A stretch of DNA of 64,000 nucleotides from Oscillospiraceae bacterium (GCA_003343845.1 QAKK01000025.1:93386-157385); one strand, 5' to 3'. Counted from the stretch's first letter, positions 10,601 to 17,909 are shown. Program-made: numbers and translations. The notes: a model not told the origin generated them from the letters alone.

Positions 10601-10916
10601 CTGCGAGGTAGTCGATCGCCGTGCCGTATTCGGGCACGTCGGTGAAGACGGTGCTTTTGTCTGCGTTCCAAACCTTGGTGTCGGTGTTGCCGGTGATTGC
10701 CTGAACGAAGAACAAAGCAGCCTGATAACGGGTCACGCTCTTATCGAGCATGAGATTGCCGTTTTCATCACCCTTCATGATGCCGATTGCCGCCAGATGA
10801 TGCGCCGCGTCGGTATAATCCGCGCCGGTCTTTGCCGCGCCGGTCGTGATCACGACCGAGCCCGCGATCATCAGGGTCGCCAGCATGAGGGCAAGAAATT
10901 TTTTCAAATTTCTCAT
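7653..10916 (-). CDS. SLH-domain S-layer-type protein, paralogue 2
   Basis: This encodes 1087 residues with the same organisation as the neighbour at 3839-7132: a signal peptide (MRNLKKFLALMLATLMIAGS), three N-terminal SLH repeats to about residue 205 (YTDAAHHLAAIGIMKGDENG; TAIDYLAGMKFILGRGNGIY; LSRGETAQLVWDMLSTELAI) and a long beta-rich exported region. It looks like the product of a tandem duplication followed by divergence. Codons appear more GC-rich at third positions than in paralogue 1. AAAGGAG precedes the ATG at 10916. Each copy has its own promoter and terminator, so they can be expressed independently, for example as alternative S-layer subunits. The function beyond wall anchoring is not shown by the sequence. 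Confidence 0.9.
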   Translation of the reverse strand: MRNLKKFLALMLATLMIAGSVVITTGAAKTGADYTDAAHHLAAIGIMKGDENGNLMLDKSVTRYQAALFFVQAITGNTDTKVWNADKSTVFTDVPEYGTAIDYLAGMKFILGRGNGIYGYNDPITYQDMLVLAVRALGYETADMNYPYGHILAARELGLTDNIDSIRYKEPLSRGETAQLVWDMLSTELAIKDPITGDLIYPGKQDASAYGALLGPGKIQRETYLERAGFADGKLTVTVKGFEAGKKDAADTVTVEYNGATYTLAAADLGITAETPKIGYLGLPMTLYVNCKAEDFFSKYDVDKDDADAKIVFTDSDALTTVENLGDAGKIRVIKNGDGTSQILLDGVKYTTDKYATAFYSFTKDGWTKTTGDAFLKNFAYTAKDGYTGANSNGAVKFIVRETKQGDDTIKTLHIYYMPYAFGQYFTRTLRDAFTSKDTSFVTIGTYAAEKIENKDGVKSNFVETLLGTTSRVTSATTSVSKKNGEAAKSVTLAGESVKSGDFMFYYYNAVDNILTVAQNAGGFRTGKLNSVNPLGESVRIDGAQKSFGFKGGFDASYSSFAANRSTVESIIKSYEKDKNNVRYVEVDGRIVFLEAYSSEAKRTSHDFAIVSADRDLLAKLMKVDADRLNYTADFVLDKDGNVQLAMLDTATGTWKLVSVDKMAAGYNADTDAYKTSGSIGTLATYTDIAGSSYTKYTDYVALRDALIRGGIFAVTGEKNGVYDLGTAEGAVKYATVDGGLIFSDTTAKTNHIKADPDANVSASRVTVDAGTVIALVDKNGNVGVRVGVQKAKFSVTGAAKFYAASSDLIVAQFDAPVFTGGYADMEAWGESRAHSSTETYYAPLADTELMIESSGEDVKEKYTVTITNLLDLRTMQVVASKSFNTDTVLSFDLTKALYASEDGVITHANMSVLAAFKAACLLNESKNGMVEIKASDLTFTDADTVRVDGGALNLPDALASVLAKVVTIDATGLDADKYDFTRLALNHAYSENGFGSTEVEIREDFFGYDYPLDTSVTNEITEPVAGVLDQFILDTAGMEILVPKADRDDYEGAASITVMLMIMAEYNENTGALTLNVARVLMPYGG

Positions 10917-10970
10917 GTGTGTTCTCCTTTTTCTTCTTTCGGCGCGGTCGCTGCCGCGTTCCGTGAGCTT

Positions 10971-10999
10971 ATCTTAGCAAAGAAGAAACCGGATTGCAA
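10971..10999 (-). promoter_or_regulatory. Promoter of S-layer gene 2
   Basis: TTGCAA, 17 nt, TAAGAT on the minus strand, identical in hexamers and spacing to the promoter of S-layer gene 1 (7202-7230), although the flanking bases differ. Confidence 0.7.
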
Positions 11000-11120
11000 G
11001 GCTTGTCAGCAAGCTGTCAGCAAAGTGTTGGTTTGCGCGTTTTTTTGCAAGTTTGATTGTAAGATTTGCGCCTTTTTTTGCCGTGGGTGGAAGTGCGTGG
11101 GGCAGTGGTACATGCGGTTT

Positions 11121-11160
11121 CCGTTATTCTGTAGGGACCGGCGTCCTCGACGGTCCGCCT
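11121..11160. repeat. GTAGGGRCGR-type dispersed repeat
   Basis: CTGTAGGGACCGGCGTCCTC followed by GACGGTCCGCC, a copy of the short imperfect hairpin element that recurs at 35919-35987, 42365, 48040, 52016, 52715, 54999 and 59246. Confidence 0.6.
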
Positions 11161-11162
11161 GC

Positions 11163-11219
11163 AAAAAGCAAAGAAGTCCGGAGGGAATCCGCCTGCGGCG
11201 GTTTTCCTCCGAACTTCTA
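11163..11219 (-). terminator. Intrinsic terminator of hprK
   Basis: A long stem (AGAAGTTCGGAGG ... CCTCCGGACTTCT, with an inner CCGCC/GGCGG) is followed on the minus strand by TTTGCTTTTTG. It starts about 20 nt after the hprK stop. Confidence 0.75.
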
Positions 11220-11237
11220 ACGCTTCACATTTCGCGT

Positions 11238-12188
11238 TTACCTGTTTTTATCCGTCTCATCCATGCCGAACTGCCCCATCAGGCGCTTGTTGAACTCCTC
11301 GGCGGTGTTGTAACCCATGCGCTTCTGCCGGTTGTTCATCGCCGCGATCTCGAGGACGACGGCGAGGTTTCTGCCCGGACGCACCGGGATGATGAGCGAC
11401 GGCAGCTCGATGCCGAGGATCTCGGTGGTCTGCGGCTCCAGCCCGAGGCGGTCGTACATCTTGCCCTGCACCCAGGGTTCCAGCGTGACAACGAGGTCGA
11501 TCTTCTCGGTGTCCTTGACCGCGCCCATGCCGAACAGGCGGCGCACATCGACGATGCCGATGCCGCGCAGCTCGACGTAGTGCCGGATGATCTCGGGCGC
11601 CGAGCCGACGAGCGACTTTGCCGAGACGCGCTTGATCTCCACCGCGTCGTCCGCGATGAGGCGGTGACCGCGCTTGACCAGCTCAATGGCGGTCTCGCTC
11701 TTGCCGACGCCGCTGTCGCCGAGGATCAGCACGCCCTCTCCGTAGACCTCGACCAGCACGCCGTGGCGGGTGATGCGGGGCGCAAGCATGACATTGAGAT
11801 AGGCGATCAGCGCCGCCATGAACTCACTTGTGCGCTCGGCGGTGCGGAGCAGGGGCACGTCGTACTTTTCCGCGCAGGCGAGCATGTTGGCGGGCAGCTC
11901 CAGACTGGAGGTGACGACGACCGTCGCCGGGTGGGTGGCAAAAAACGCGTCCATCGCCTTCTCGACCGCCTCGCGCGGGCGCTCGTTGAGGAAGCGCACC
12001 TCGCCCTTGCCGAAGATCTGGATGCGCTCGGCATCGAAGGTCTCGAAGAAGCCGATCAGCGGCAGTACCGGACGGTTGACCTCGTTGGAGGTGATCTGAA
12101 TCTCGGATGCCTCGGTCGGCAGGGTCAGGGGTTCAAGCGCAAATTCGCGAATCAGGGATTCGAGGGAAATGCTGTACTTTTCCTGCAT
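11238..12188 (-). CDS. hprK: HPr kinase/phosphorylase
   Basis: This encodes 316 residues, the normal length. HprK phosphorylates Ser46 of the phosphocarrier HPr (and reverses it with phosphate), controlling carbon catabolite repression through CcpA in the cytoplasm. The N-terminal domain covers about residues 1-130. The C-terminal kinase domain has the P-loop GDSGVGKSETAIELVKRGH at about 155-173, preceded by the conserved RHGVLVEV. The family signature follows: ELRGIGIVDVRRLFGMGAV, then IPVRPGRNLAVVLEIAAMN near the C-terminus. The start at 12188 has AAGGAA upstream. It has its own promoter in the 74-nt gap behind the SLH glycosidase gene, so cotranscription with that gene is possible but not required. 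Confidence 0.96.
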   Translation of the reverse strand: MQEKYSISLESLIREFALEPLTLPTEASEIQITSNEVNRPVLPLIGFFETFDAERIQIFGKGEVRFLNERPREAVEKAMDAFFATHPATVVVTSSLELPANMLACAEKYDVPLLRTAERTSEFMAALIAYLNVMLAPRITRHGVLVEVYGEGVLILGDSGVGKSETAIELVKRGHRLIADDAVEIKRVSAKSLVGSAPEIIRHYVELRGIGIVDVRRLFGMGAVKDTEKIDLVVTLEPWVQGKMYDRLGLEPQTTEILGIELPSLIIPVRPGRNLAVVLEIAAMNNRQKRMGYNTAEEFNKRLMGQFGMDETDKNR

Positions 12189-12226
12189 ATGATGTTCCTT
12201 TCCCGCATCGGCGGTGACTTTCCTTC

Positions 12227-12255
12227 AGTTTACCACAAAGTGCGCGCAATTACAA
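12227..12255 (-). promoter_or_regulatory. Promoter of hprK
   Basis: TTGTAA, 17 nt, TAAACT on the minus strand, in the gap between the SLH glycosidase gene and hprK. The leader is about 35 nt. Confidence 0.5.
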
Positions 12256-12262
12256 GCGCGGC

Positions 12263-15200
12263 TCAGTTCTTCACGTCGGCGCCGTACAGCCGCCCGAGCA
12301 GCCGCACGACCACCGTCGCCGTCTCGGCGCGCGTGATCTGTCCGCCGGGGCGCAGCGTACCGTCGTCATAGCCGGAGATCAGCCCGGCTGCAATCGATTT
12401 TTGCAGCATTTCCGCCGCCCACGGCGCGATCCGGTCCGCATCCGTAAAGCCGTCAAGCGACGCGGATTCCGTCTCGTCGACGGTGCCGCCGAGGACGTAA
12501 AACGTCTCCTCGCGCGTGATAGCGTCACGCGGGGCGAAGAGCAGCCGCCCGTCCGGCGTGTCCTTGCCGTGCATCAGCCCCGCGCCGAAAACGGCGCGGA
12601 CATAGGGCAGCGCCCACGCGGCGATGTCCGCGCTGTCGGCAAAGGGCAGCTCGGTCTCGGCATACGCTGTCGGATCGAGGTTCAGCAAGCCGCAGAGGAT
12701 CTTGGCAAACTGCTCACGGCTCAGGCTGTTGTCCGGGTTGTAGACGGTTCTGCCGGTCTCGTCCTCGCTGCCGCTGACCACGCCCGCAAAGGAGAGCGCG
12801 TTGACATAGTAGGACGACCAGTGCCCGGCAAGGTCGGCATAGCGGTTCGGGTCATACTGCTCCGTGAGCAGCAGCGGACCGACCGTGACGGTGCGCGCTG
12901 GGTCGGTCACGGCAAAGCCGAGCAGCGTTTTCAGCGTGAGCACGCCGTCCGCCGCTTCTGGCACAAGAGTGAGGAGCGCGCGCCCGTTGTACCCGGCGAA
13001 ATCATAGTATGCGTCATAGGTGTAGGTGACCGTCGTCTCCGTGCCGTCGGGAGCGGTCAGTATGAACGTGGCATAGGGCGTTTCCGCGGCGGAAATGCCG
13101 TCCGCCCACAGCCACAGCCGTCTGCCGACAAGTCCGGCGCTCGAAAGCCCGGTGACGTTCAGCTCGACCGGGATCGGTTCGGGCACAGGTTCCACAATCG
13201 GCTCGGCAGGTTCGGTGGATTCGGAAGTTTCAGAGGTTTCCGCCGGTGCGGTCGTTTCAGCGGGCGCGGCGGTCTCCGCGGGCGCAGTTGTTTCAGCGGG
13301 CGCGGCGGTCTCTGCGGGTGCAGTGGTCTCCGCGGGCGCGGTTGTTTCGGCGGCGGGAGCGTCCGTTTCCGCTGCCGTTTCGGCAGATGCGGTCGTTTCC
13401 GCGGCGGGCAGGACGCGCGGCATCAGCACAAACGCGCCGCCCGCAGCGATGCCGCCGGTCTCCGCATAGGAGAGGGTATAGTCACCGCCGACCGCCGCCG
13501 CGCCGTTTTGCAGCAGACCGTCCAGCTTCAGCGGGGAAGCAGGCTCGCCGAACAGCGCCGGGATCACCAGCGTGCGGTCCGCCAGCACAATGGCAATCCG
13601 CCCGCGTGCGGCGGGCAGGGGCTCTGCCGGGGTCTCGGCGGGGTCGGTGGATTCTGCGGATTCTTTTTCGGCAGTATCATCGGCTTCGCCGGGGATCTTA
13701 ATATCGGTCTGTGCAAAATAGAAGGTGTTGCCGCGCCGCGCACTGCCGATCGCCGCATTCTCGCAGCGGACCTCGGCAAGGTCGCCGTAGTACACCTCCG
13801 CGCCCTCCGCAAAGGCGCGGACAGTCAGCGAAGCCGTGCCGTCCGCCGCGGCAAGCAGGAGCGTCTGGTCGGCGCGCAGCTCGTCCACGGTATCGGTGAC
13901 GCGCAGGTAGCAGGACGCGCGCAGGGTCTTATCGCCGTACACGGTCTCAACCGTGAGGATGCCGCCGCCCTTGACTGCCGCAGGCGTGAAGCGGATCTCG
14001 CCGTCGGCGACTGCGGCGCTGCCGAGCGCATCGGAGATTGTGACGGTGGTGTTTTCCGCCGTCAGAACATGTTTAAGCGTCTCGCCCGCGCCGTTCGTGA
14101 CGGTCGCGGTGAGGGGATATACCGCGCCGGCAAGCAGGGTCAGCGCAGGCTGTTCCAGCGTCAGCCGGGGCGCGGCGGACGCGGTTTCAGTCGTTTCATA
14201 GAGCGCCGCCGCGTTGGAAACCTTGCGTTCGCTGCCGTCGGAGGGGCGGTTTTGCACGGTCGCCTTGCCGTCCGCAAAGGTGACAAGCGCGGTCGAGCCG
14301 CCGCCGTCGAGGTTGATCGCGTCGGTGCAGCCGAGCGCCAGGAGCGTATCGGCAAGCGCCGTGAGCGTCAGCCCTGCGGCGTAACCGGTGCGTCTGCCGT
14401 CGGTGACGAAGAGCAGATAGCTGCCGTCCGCGCGGATGCCGAACGCCGTGCGGGGCTGCCGGGTCTTCTCATGCTCCTCGTTCACCACGCCGTCGACGGG
14501 CTTGCCGTCCCGCAGGATGACGTCGCCGCCGCCGATCGCCGTGACCGCGTCGGTGAAATCGCTCTCGCAGGCGACGCGCACCGTGACGGTCTCGCCGACC
14601 GCAAGCGCGGCATAATCCGCCGCTGTCGCAAGCGTATCCGGCACGGTCAGGACGGCGCATCCCGCGGGGATCTCGCCGTCCTCGACGCCTTTGCGCACTG
14701 CGGTGACCTCGGCGCGCACCTCGCCGCCGAGCGTGACGGCGTCGTCGAGCGCGAGGATATACTCGGTCGCGGCAAAGCCGGTCAGCGTCGTGGTCTCGCC
14801 GTAGTCGCGGGTGAGCAGGTAGACGCCGTAGACGCCGGGATATTTGTTGAGATGGCTGACCGGGAGGGTCGCGTCGCCGATCCCGATCGTGACCGTCTCA
14901 CCGATCTTGCCGAAGATCGCATTGCCGTCCTTGTCAAAGCCGACGGCATCGCGGTTGTCCGACGAGGAGAGCAGCCGCCCGTCCGTGAGCAGCACGCCCA
15001 TCGGCACGCCGGTGTACAGGCTGAAAAAGTCGGCGTTGACCGCTGCGGTCAGGGTCTCGCCGTCTGCGGCTGCCATGCCCGCCAGGGTCGAGAGCTTTTC
15101 GCGGCTGTGCAGGGTCGTGCCGAGGTTGACGGCAGCGATCCGCGCGCCGTTCGCGGGCGATGCGGTGACGGTGAATGCGGTCTGCACAATCTCGCCAGGT

Positions 15201-15484
15201 GCGCGGTTCTCATAGCGCGTGAGCGTTGCCGCCGCGCCGAGCGGAGTCTCGGTCATGCCCGTGATGCTGCCGAAGGCGCCGAGCCTGTCCGGGTAGACCG
15301 GCGCCGCCGGTTCGGCGGCAGGGTCCGGATCGGTCTGCGGTTCGGTTCCGGTATCGGAAGCGGTCACTGCCGTGGCGGCGGTTTCCGCCGCGGTAACGGT
15401 TTCGGCGGCGGCAGGAAGCAGCAGGGACAGCGCAAGTGCGAGCGCCGTCAGTGCCGCGGTAATTCTTTTGTATGTATACGTCAT
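12263..15484 (-). CDS. SLH-anchored phosphodiester glycosidase family protein
   Basis: I place the start at ATG 15484 (AAGGA 7 nt upstream; MTYTYKRITAALTALALALS is a signal peptide). The open frame extends 82 codons further to a TTG at 15730, but that part lies in the leader. The product has 1073 residues. About 100-480 form the phosphodiester glycosidase domain (DUF2233/NAGPA type) with the hallmark CTDAINLDGGGSTALV near residue 388 and FGIRADGSYLLFVTDGRRTG before it. This family releases sugars from sugar-1-phosphodiesters. One or more Ig-like domains follow, then a low-complexity AETTAPAETAAP linker at about 700-760, an unnamed domain, and three C-terminal SLH repeats (about 880-1073: FAGVVSGSEDETGRTVYNPD, FADSADIAAWALPYVRAVFG, ITRAETATVVVRLLG). 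It is therefore a wall-bound enzyme. Its leader carries the 27-bp inverted repeat described separately. Confidence 0.9.
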   Translation of the reverse strand: MTYTYKRITAALTALALALSLLLPAAAETVTAAETAATAVTASDTGTEPQTDPDPAAEPAAPVYPDRLGAFGSITGMTETPLGAAATLTRYENRAPGEIVQTAFTVTASPANGARIAAVNLGTTLHSREKLSTLAGMAAADGETLTAAVNADFFSLYTGVPMGVLLTDGRLLSSSDNRDAVGFDKDGNAIFGKIGETVTIGIGDATLPVSHLNKYPGVYGVYLLTRDYGETTTLTGFAATEYILALDDAVTLGGEVRAEVTAVRKGVEDGEIPAGCAVLTVPDTLATAADYAALAVGETVTVRVACESDFTDAVTAIGGGDVILRDGKPVDGVVNEEHEKTRQPRTAFGIRADGSYLLFVTDGRRTGYAAGLTLTALADTLLALGCTDAINLDGGGSTALVTFADGKATVQNRPSDGSERKVSNAAALYETTETASAAPRLTLEQPALTLLAGAVYPLTATVTNGAGETLKHVLTAENTTVTISDALGSAAVADGEIRFTPAAVKGGGILTVETVYGDKTLRASCYLRVTDTVDELRADQTLLLAAADGTASLTVRAFAEGAEVYYGDLAEVRCENAAIGSARRGNTFYFAQTDIKIPGEADDTAEKESAESTDPAETPAEPLPAARGRIAIVLADRTLVIPALFGEPASPLKLDGLLQNGAAAVGGDYTLSYAETGGIAAGGAFVLMPRVLPAAETTASAETAAETDAPAAETTAPAETTAPAETAAPAETTAPAETAAPAETTAPAETSETSESTEPAEPIVEPVPEPIPVELNVTGLSSAGLVGRRLWLWADGISAAETPYATFILTAPDGTETTVTYTYDAYYDFAGYNGRALLTLVPEAADGVLTLKTLLGFAVTDPARTVTVGPLLLTEQYDPNRYADLAGHWSSYYVNALSFAGVVSGSEDETGRTVYNPDNSLSREQFAKILCGLLNLDPTAYAETELPFADSADIAAWALPYVRAVFGAGLMHGKDTPDGRLLFAPRDAITREETFYVLGGTVDETESASLDGFTDADRIAPWAAEMLQKSIAAGLISGYDDGTLRPGGQITRAETATVVVRLLGRLYGADVKN

Positions 15485-15525
15485 GCGGGATTCCTTCTTT
15501 TGCGGTTTTGCGGAAAAGCTGTGTA

Positions 15526-15552
15526 TACCCTCGATTGACAAGAGCAGATACG
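15526..15552 (+). repeat. Left arm of 27-bp perfect inverted repeat
   Basis: It begins TACCCTCGATTGACAAGAGC and ends AGATACG, and is the exact reverse complement of 15774-15800. It lies 41 nt upstream of the SLH glycosidase start codon. The arms enclose 221 bp. Confidence 0.95.
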
Positions 15553-15773
15553 GTTTTTCGGGGCGGAAACCGCGCCTGCCTTTGTTTTCCTCATTGGCGG
15601 GCTGATGCCTGTCTGCTTCGTCAGCCTCGTCCGGCACATTTCCGCGCCCGAAAAACTCCGAAGGACTTTCCGGTGAGGAAAAATTGGGGTCGGCGAGGAA
15701 GAGGACGAAGGTGTGCCGACCGCCCACCAAGGACGATGACGATGTCCGGCGCCAACTTTTTGCCGCCGGAAAG
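15553..15773. other. Candidate invertible leader segment (cwpV-like switch)
   Basis: This 221-bp segment, between perfect 27-bp inverted repeats, lies between a promoter (15806-15834) and the ribosome binding site of the SLH glycosidase gene. On the plus strand, just inside the left arm, GGGCGG AAA CCGCGCC (15561-15576, 6 bp with one bulge) is followed by TGCCTTTGTTTT. Transcription would read this terminator-like hairpin only if the segment were inverted. As assembled, the transcript reads its complement, which has no T tract. That is the logic of the C. difficile cwpV switch. No promoter facing outward is visible inside. Alternatives are a mobile-element remnant or a structured leader RNA closed by a 27-bp stem. 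Confidence 0.55.
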
Positions 15774-15800
15774 CGTATCTGCTCTTGTCAATCGAGGGTA
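15774..15800 (-). repeat. Right arm of 27-bp perfect inverted repeat
   Basis: Exact reverse complement of 15526-15552, immediately downstream (minus strand) of the -10 element at 15806-15811, so transcription would start at or just before this arm. Confidence 0.95.
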
Positions 15801-15805
15801 CTCTC

Positions 15806-15834
15806 ATTGTAGCACACACGCATCGGCAAGTCAA
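15806..15834 (-). promoter_or_regulatory. Promoter of the SLH glycosidase gene, outside the inverted repeat
   Basis: TTGACT, 17 nt, TACAAT on the minus strand. It lies outside the repeat-bounded segment and points through it into the gene, giving a leader of about 315 nt. Confidence 0.8.
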
Positions 15835-15904
15835 AAGAAATTTGCGGAAAGCCGCCGTGACGGGGAAGTGAAGACGGGGGGAATCACGCATCAGCAGGGT
15901 ACGG

Positions 15905-16110
15905 CTCCCTTTTAGGCTTCCCCGGTGGGGAAGCTGGCGCCGTAGGCGACTGATGAGGGATTGTACAAAGCAAAACCTCGCACCATGCTGTGCCGACTGC
16001 CTGCAAGCCCTCATCCGTCACAGGATGTTTTCCCATCGGGAAAACTCCGCGAGGCGCAAAGCGTCTCGTACACCTCTCCCCACCGGGGAAGGCTTGGTTC
16101 GTTCGCGAAC
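15905..16110. repeat. Composite dispersed repeat block
   Basis: Three hairpin modules are fused: AGGCTTCCCCGGTGGGGAAG (15913-15932), a GGATGTTTTCCCATCGGGAA element with GGCGCAAAGCGTC (16022-16068), and CTCTCCCCACCGGGGAAGGC (16074-16093). The rest of the 15835-16134 gap has no supported gene. Confidence 0.7.
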
Positions 16111-16134
16111 GGAGGCAATACCCCCGCATAGCAG

Positions 16135-16166
16135 CAAAAAACCTCCCGACTTCGGGAGGTTTTTTC
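16135..16166 (-). terminator. Intrinsic terminator of the SleB-like hydrolase gene
   Basis: Stem ACCTCCCGA/TCGGGAGGT with flanking A and T tracts on both strands, 18 nt after the stop at 16184. Confidence 0.9.
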
Positions 16167-16183
16167 TTGTTTTCAGCAAAAAC

Positions 16184-17026
16184 TCAATAATAGAACACGT
16201 GGTTGCCGATGGTCTCGATATACTCGCGGTTCTTCTCCATCCAGCTGCCGCTGCTGACGCGCCCCGCGCAGAAGTACAGCGCGTTGTCCACGACCTCGAC
16301 GCCCTCGAGCACCGCCTTGGCGGCGCGCACCGAGCTGTCGGTGGGGTCATTGTAGATCGAACCGGTGGCGACCGGCGAGAACTGCGTGCCGTATTTGCGG
16401 TCGAAAATGACGCCGTAGACCGTGTCCGGGAACGAACCGTCCTCGGTGCGGTTCATCACGACGTTGCCCACCGCAATCTGCCCGCGGAAAGGCTCGCCGC
16501 GGCTCTCCGCCGAAATGATGCGGGAAAGCCAGTACACGATGTCGCTGTCATAGAAGGTGTCGCCATGCTCAAGAGCGGTCGGCGTGCCCGTGAGGTACAC
16601 CGCCTTCTCGGCGCCGTTCCACGTGCATTCCAGCGAGTAGATGCGGCTGATCGTGCGGATCGGCACATAGATCGTGTCGTCGATATTGCGGTTCTTCGCA
16701 AGCTCGGAACAGAGGATTCTTGCGTTCGCCTCAATGTAATGTTCGTCTGCCTTCGCCTCGATCGTCATGCCGAGCGAAGTCGCGACCGAAACGCCGCGGG
16801 AACCGTCCCACTCAAACGTTGCGTCCGGGTCTGCTGCGAGAATACCTACACGATAGGGGATGTACGCCGTGCCGTCTGCCAGCCGTGCGCCTTCTACGGG
16901 GTTGCTGTTGATATAAAGGTCAATGGGGGTACCGAAATTTTCGGAAGCCGCGCAGGTTAATGACATCAGCAGCAGGGAAAGCACCGTGACCGTCAGCCAG
17001 AGCGCCGTCTTTTTGCATAATTTCAT
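16184..17026 (-). CDS. Exported SleB-like cell wall hydrolase with copper-amine-oxidase N-like domain
   Basis: This encodes 280 residues. Residues 1-28 form a signal peptide (MKLCKKTALWLTVTVLSLLL). About 32-125 resemble the copper amine oxidase N-terminal-like (PF07833-type) domain common in clostridial surface proteins (PVEGARLADGTAYIPYRVGI; DTIYVPIRTISRIYS). About 165-280 form the hydrolase_2/SleB-CwlJ domain, with the catalytic-region signature IISAESRGEPFRGQIAVGNV followed by VMNRT and a C-terminal ALYFCAGRV. SleB/CwlJ enzymes are lytic transglycosylases that degrade spore cortex or vegetative wall; cortex work would suit this sporulating organism. The frame is complete with a promoter and a strong terminator, so it is a single-gene unit. 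Whether it is spore-specific cannot be read from the sequence. Confidence 0.9.
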   Translation of the reverse strand: MKLCKKTALWLTVTVLSLLLMSLTCAASENFGTPIDLYINSNPVEGARLADGTAYIPYRVGILAADPDATFEWDGSRGVSVATSLGMTIEAKADEHYIEANARILCSELAKNRNIDDTIYVPIRTISRIYSLECTWNGAEKAVYLTGTPTALEHGDTFYDSDIVYWLSRIISAESRGEPFRGQIAVGNVVMNRTEDGSFPDTVYGVIFDRKYGTQFSPVATGSIYNDPTDSSVRAAKAVLEGVEVVDNALYFCAGRVSSGSWMEKNREYIETIGNHVFYY

Positions 17027-17132
17027 TCTGCTATTCTCCTTGTAAATTTTGGGGGTCCATTGCTGAAAAGCAAACTTCGAAAAACGGGCGTTTACCTACA
17101 CCTTCGCACCCGATCTCTCGAAAACGCTTGTT

Positions 17133-17162
17133 ATAGTAGCACAACTTGCCCCACTTTGTCAA
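17133..17162 (-). promoter_or_regulatory. Promoter of the SleB-like gene
   Basis: TTGACA, 18 nt, TACTAT on the minus strand, with a leader of about 100 nt. It is a sigma-A type site; I see no clear sporulation-sigma motif. Confidence 0.55.
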
Positions 17163-17734
17163 CACTTTTTTTGCAAAATGTGCCCGATTGCCCTCCGGAG
17201 GCGCTATCATTCTTGCCCCGTTTTGCACGATTTTATTCAATTTATTATATACAGGCGGTTGCGAAAACACACTTTTTGCAGGTAAAAATTTTTATTCCGC
17301 CGACGGAAAAACACCGGGTTTTGCGGTCGGCGGGCGGGCAAAAGCAGCCGCAAATTTCCGCGCAGATCGGCAGCAGCGCCGCGATTTTTCCGCGCGGTTT
17401 CGGGCCGCTGCAAGCAGCGGTTCACGCGCGCATCCGCCGCCGTTTCCGAGCGCTTCGGACGCTTGTTTCCGGATGTTTTTTGCGTTGTTTTCTTCCTTAT
17501 TATATATAGAACAGGTTTCACGCCGAACGGACGTTTTCGCAAATGCCGATGCGCCCTGCGACGGCAAGGGAAGAACAGGTGTTTCCGCACAGTTCAAAAC
17601 GCTGCACGGCAGGGAAGCGCAAGTGCGCCGTCGGCAAAGCGAGAATCTTACGTTTCCGAAACGCCGCAAACCCCATGGTTTTGCTTGTCTTGTGTTGGTT
17701 TTGTTTTCGGGTACAAGATGTAGTGGTTGTGGAA
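17163..17734. other. Gene-free origin-proximal region
   Basis: The 572 bp between the SleB-like gene promoter and the first parS site have no open frame with a ribosome binding site, homology or plausible composition. They contain AT-rich patches (17232-17252, 17501-17514) amid GC-rich sequence. I recognise nothing else. Confidence 0.6.
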
Positions 17735-17750
17735 CGTTTCACGTGAAACA
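17735..17750. promoter_or_regulatory. parS: parS centromere site 1
   Basis: CGTTTCACGTGAAACA differs from the bacterial consensus TGTTTCACGTGAAACA at one position only. ParB nucleates here and spreads. It lies 160 bp upstream of parA. Confidence 0.93.
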
Positions 17751-17785
17751 TCTCAGGGCGTGCAACGCGGGTATACGCACGTAAA

Positions 17786-17801
17786 AGTTTCACGTGAAAC
17801 A
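17786..17801. promoter_or_regulatory. parS: parS centromere site 2
   Basis: AGTTTCACGTGAAACA, also one mismatch from consensus, 51 bp from site 1 (centre to centre) and 50 bp upstream of the parA promoter -35. Confidence 0.93.
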
Positions 17802-17850
17802 TTTTCGGATGTGCAAATGTGAATTTTATCTTAATTTTATAGGTCTTCGG

Positions 17851-17879
17851 TTGACTTGCGCGCAATCAGATGCTATAAT
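17851..17879 (+). promoter_or_regulatory. Promoter of parAB
   Basis: TTGACT, 17 nt, TATAAT. The position fixes the parA start at the ATG 17910, because an upstream in-frame TTG at 17856 overlaps the -35. Confidence 0.85.
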
Positions 17880-17909
17880 AGGGACAGTCTTCAAGTTTCG
17901 GAGGGTATT

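Noticed and set aside
7500..12371. A 1623-codon plus-strand frame spanning S-layer gene 2, hprK and gaps
   Set aside because: It crosses a terminator, promoters and hprK in antisense and starts inside dispersed repeats; its composition is that of a shadow frame.
13190..13390. A DNA tandem repeat in the SLH glycosidase gene
   Set aside because: The periodic sequence encodes the AETTAPAETAAP linker and is best described as a coding low-complexity linker.
12401..15538. A 1045-codon plus-strand frame opposite the SLH glycosidase gene
   Set aside because: Shadow of the real gene; Arg/Gly-rich translation with no start signal.
15485..15730. A start for the SLH glycosidase at TTG 15730
   Set aside because: It has no ribosome binding site, would put 82 unrelated residues ahead of a clear signal peptide, and lies within the leader segment.
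15526..15800. An invertible promoter (promoter inside the repeat-bounded segment)
   Set aside because: TTGACA occurs in each arm but no -10 follows at proper spacing in either direction; the visible promoter is outside.
15526..15800. A MITE or other transposon with 27-bp terminal repeats
   Set aside because: The bases flanking the two arms do not form a target-site duplication, and no second copy was seen in the window. Not excluded, but less favoured.
17146..17784. A 212-codon plus-strand frame upstream of parA
   Set aside because: It overlaps both parS sites, has no ribosome binding site and no recognisable domain.
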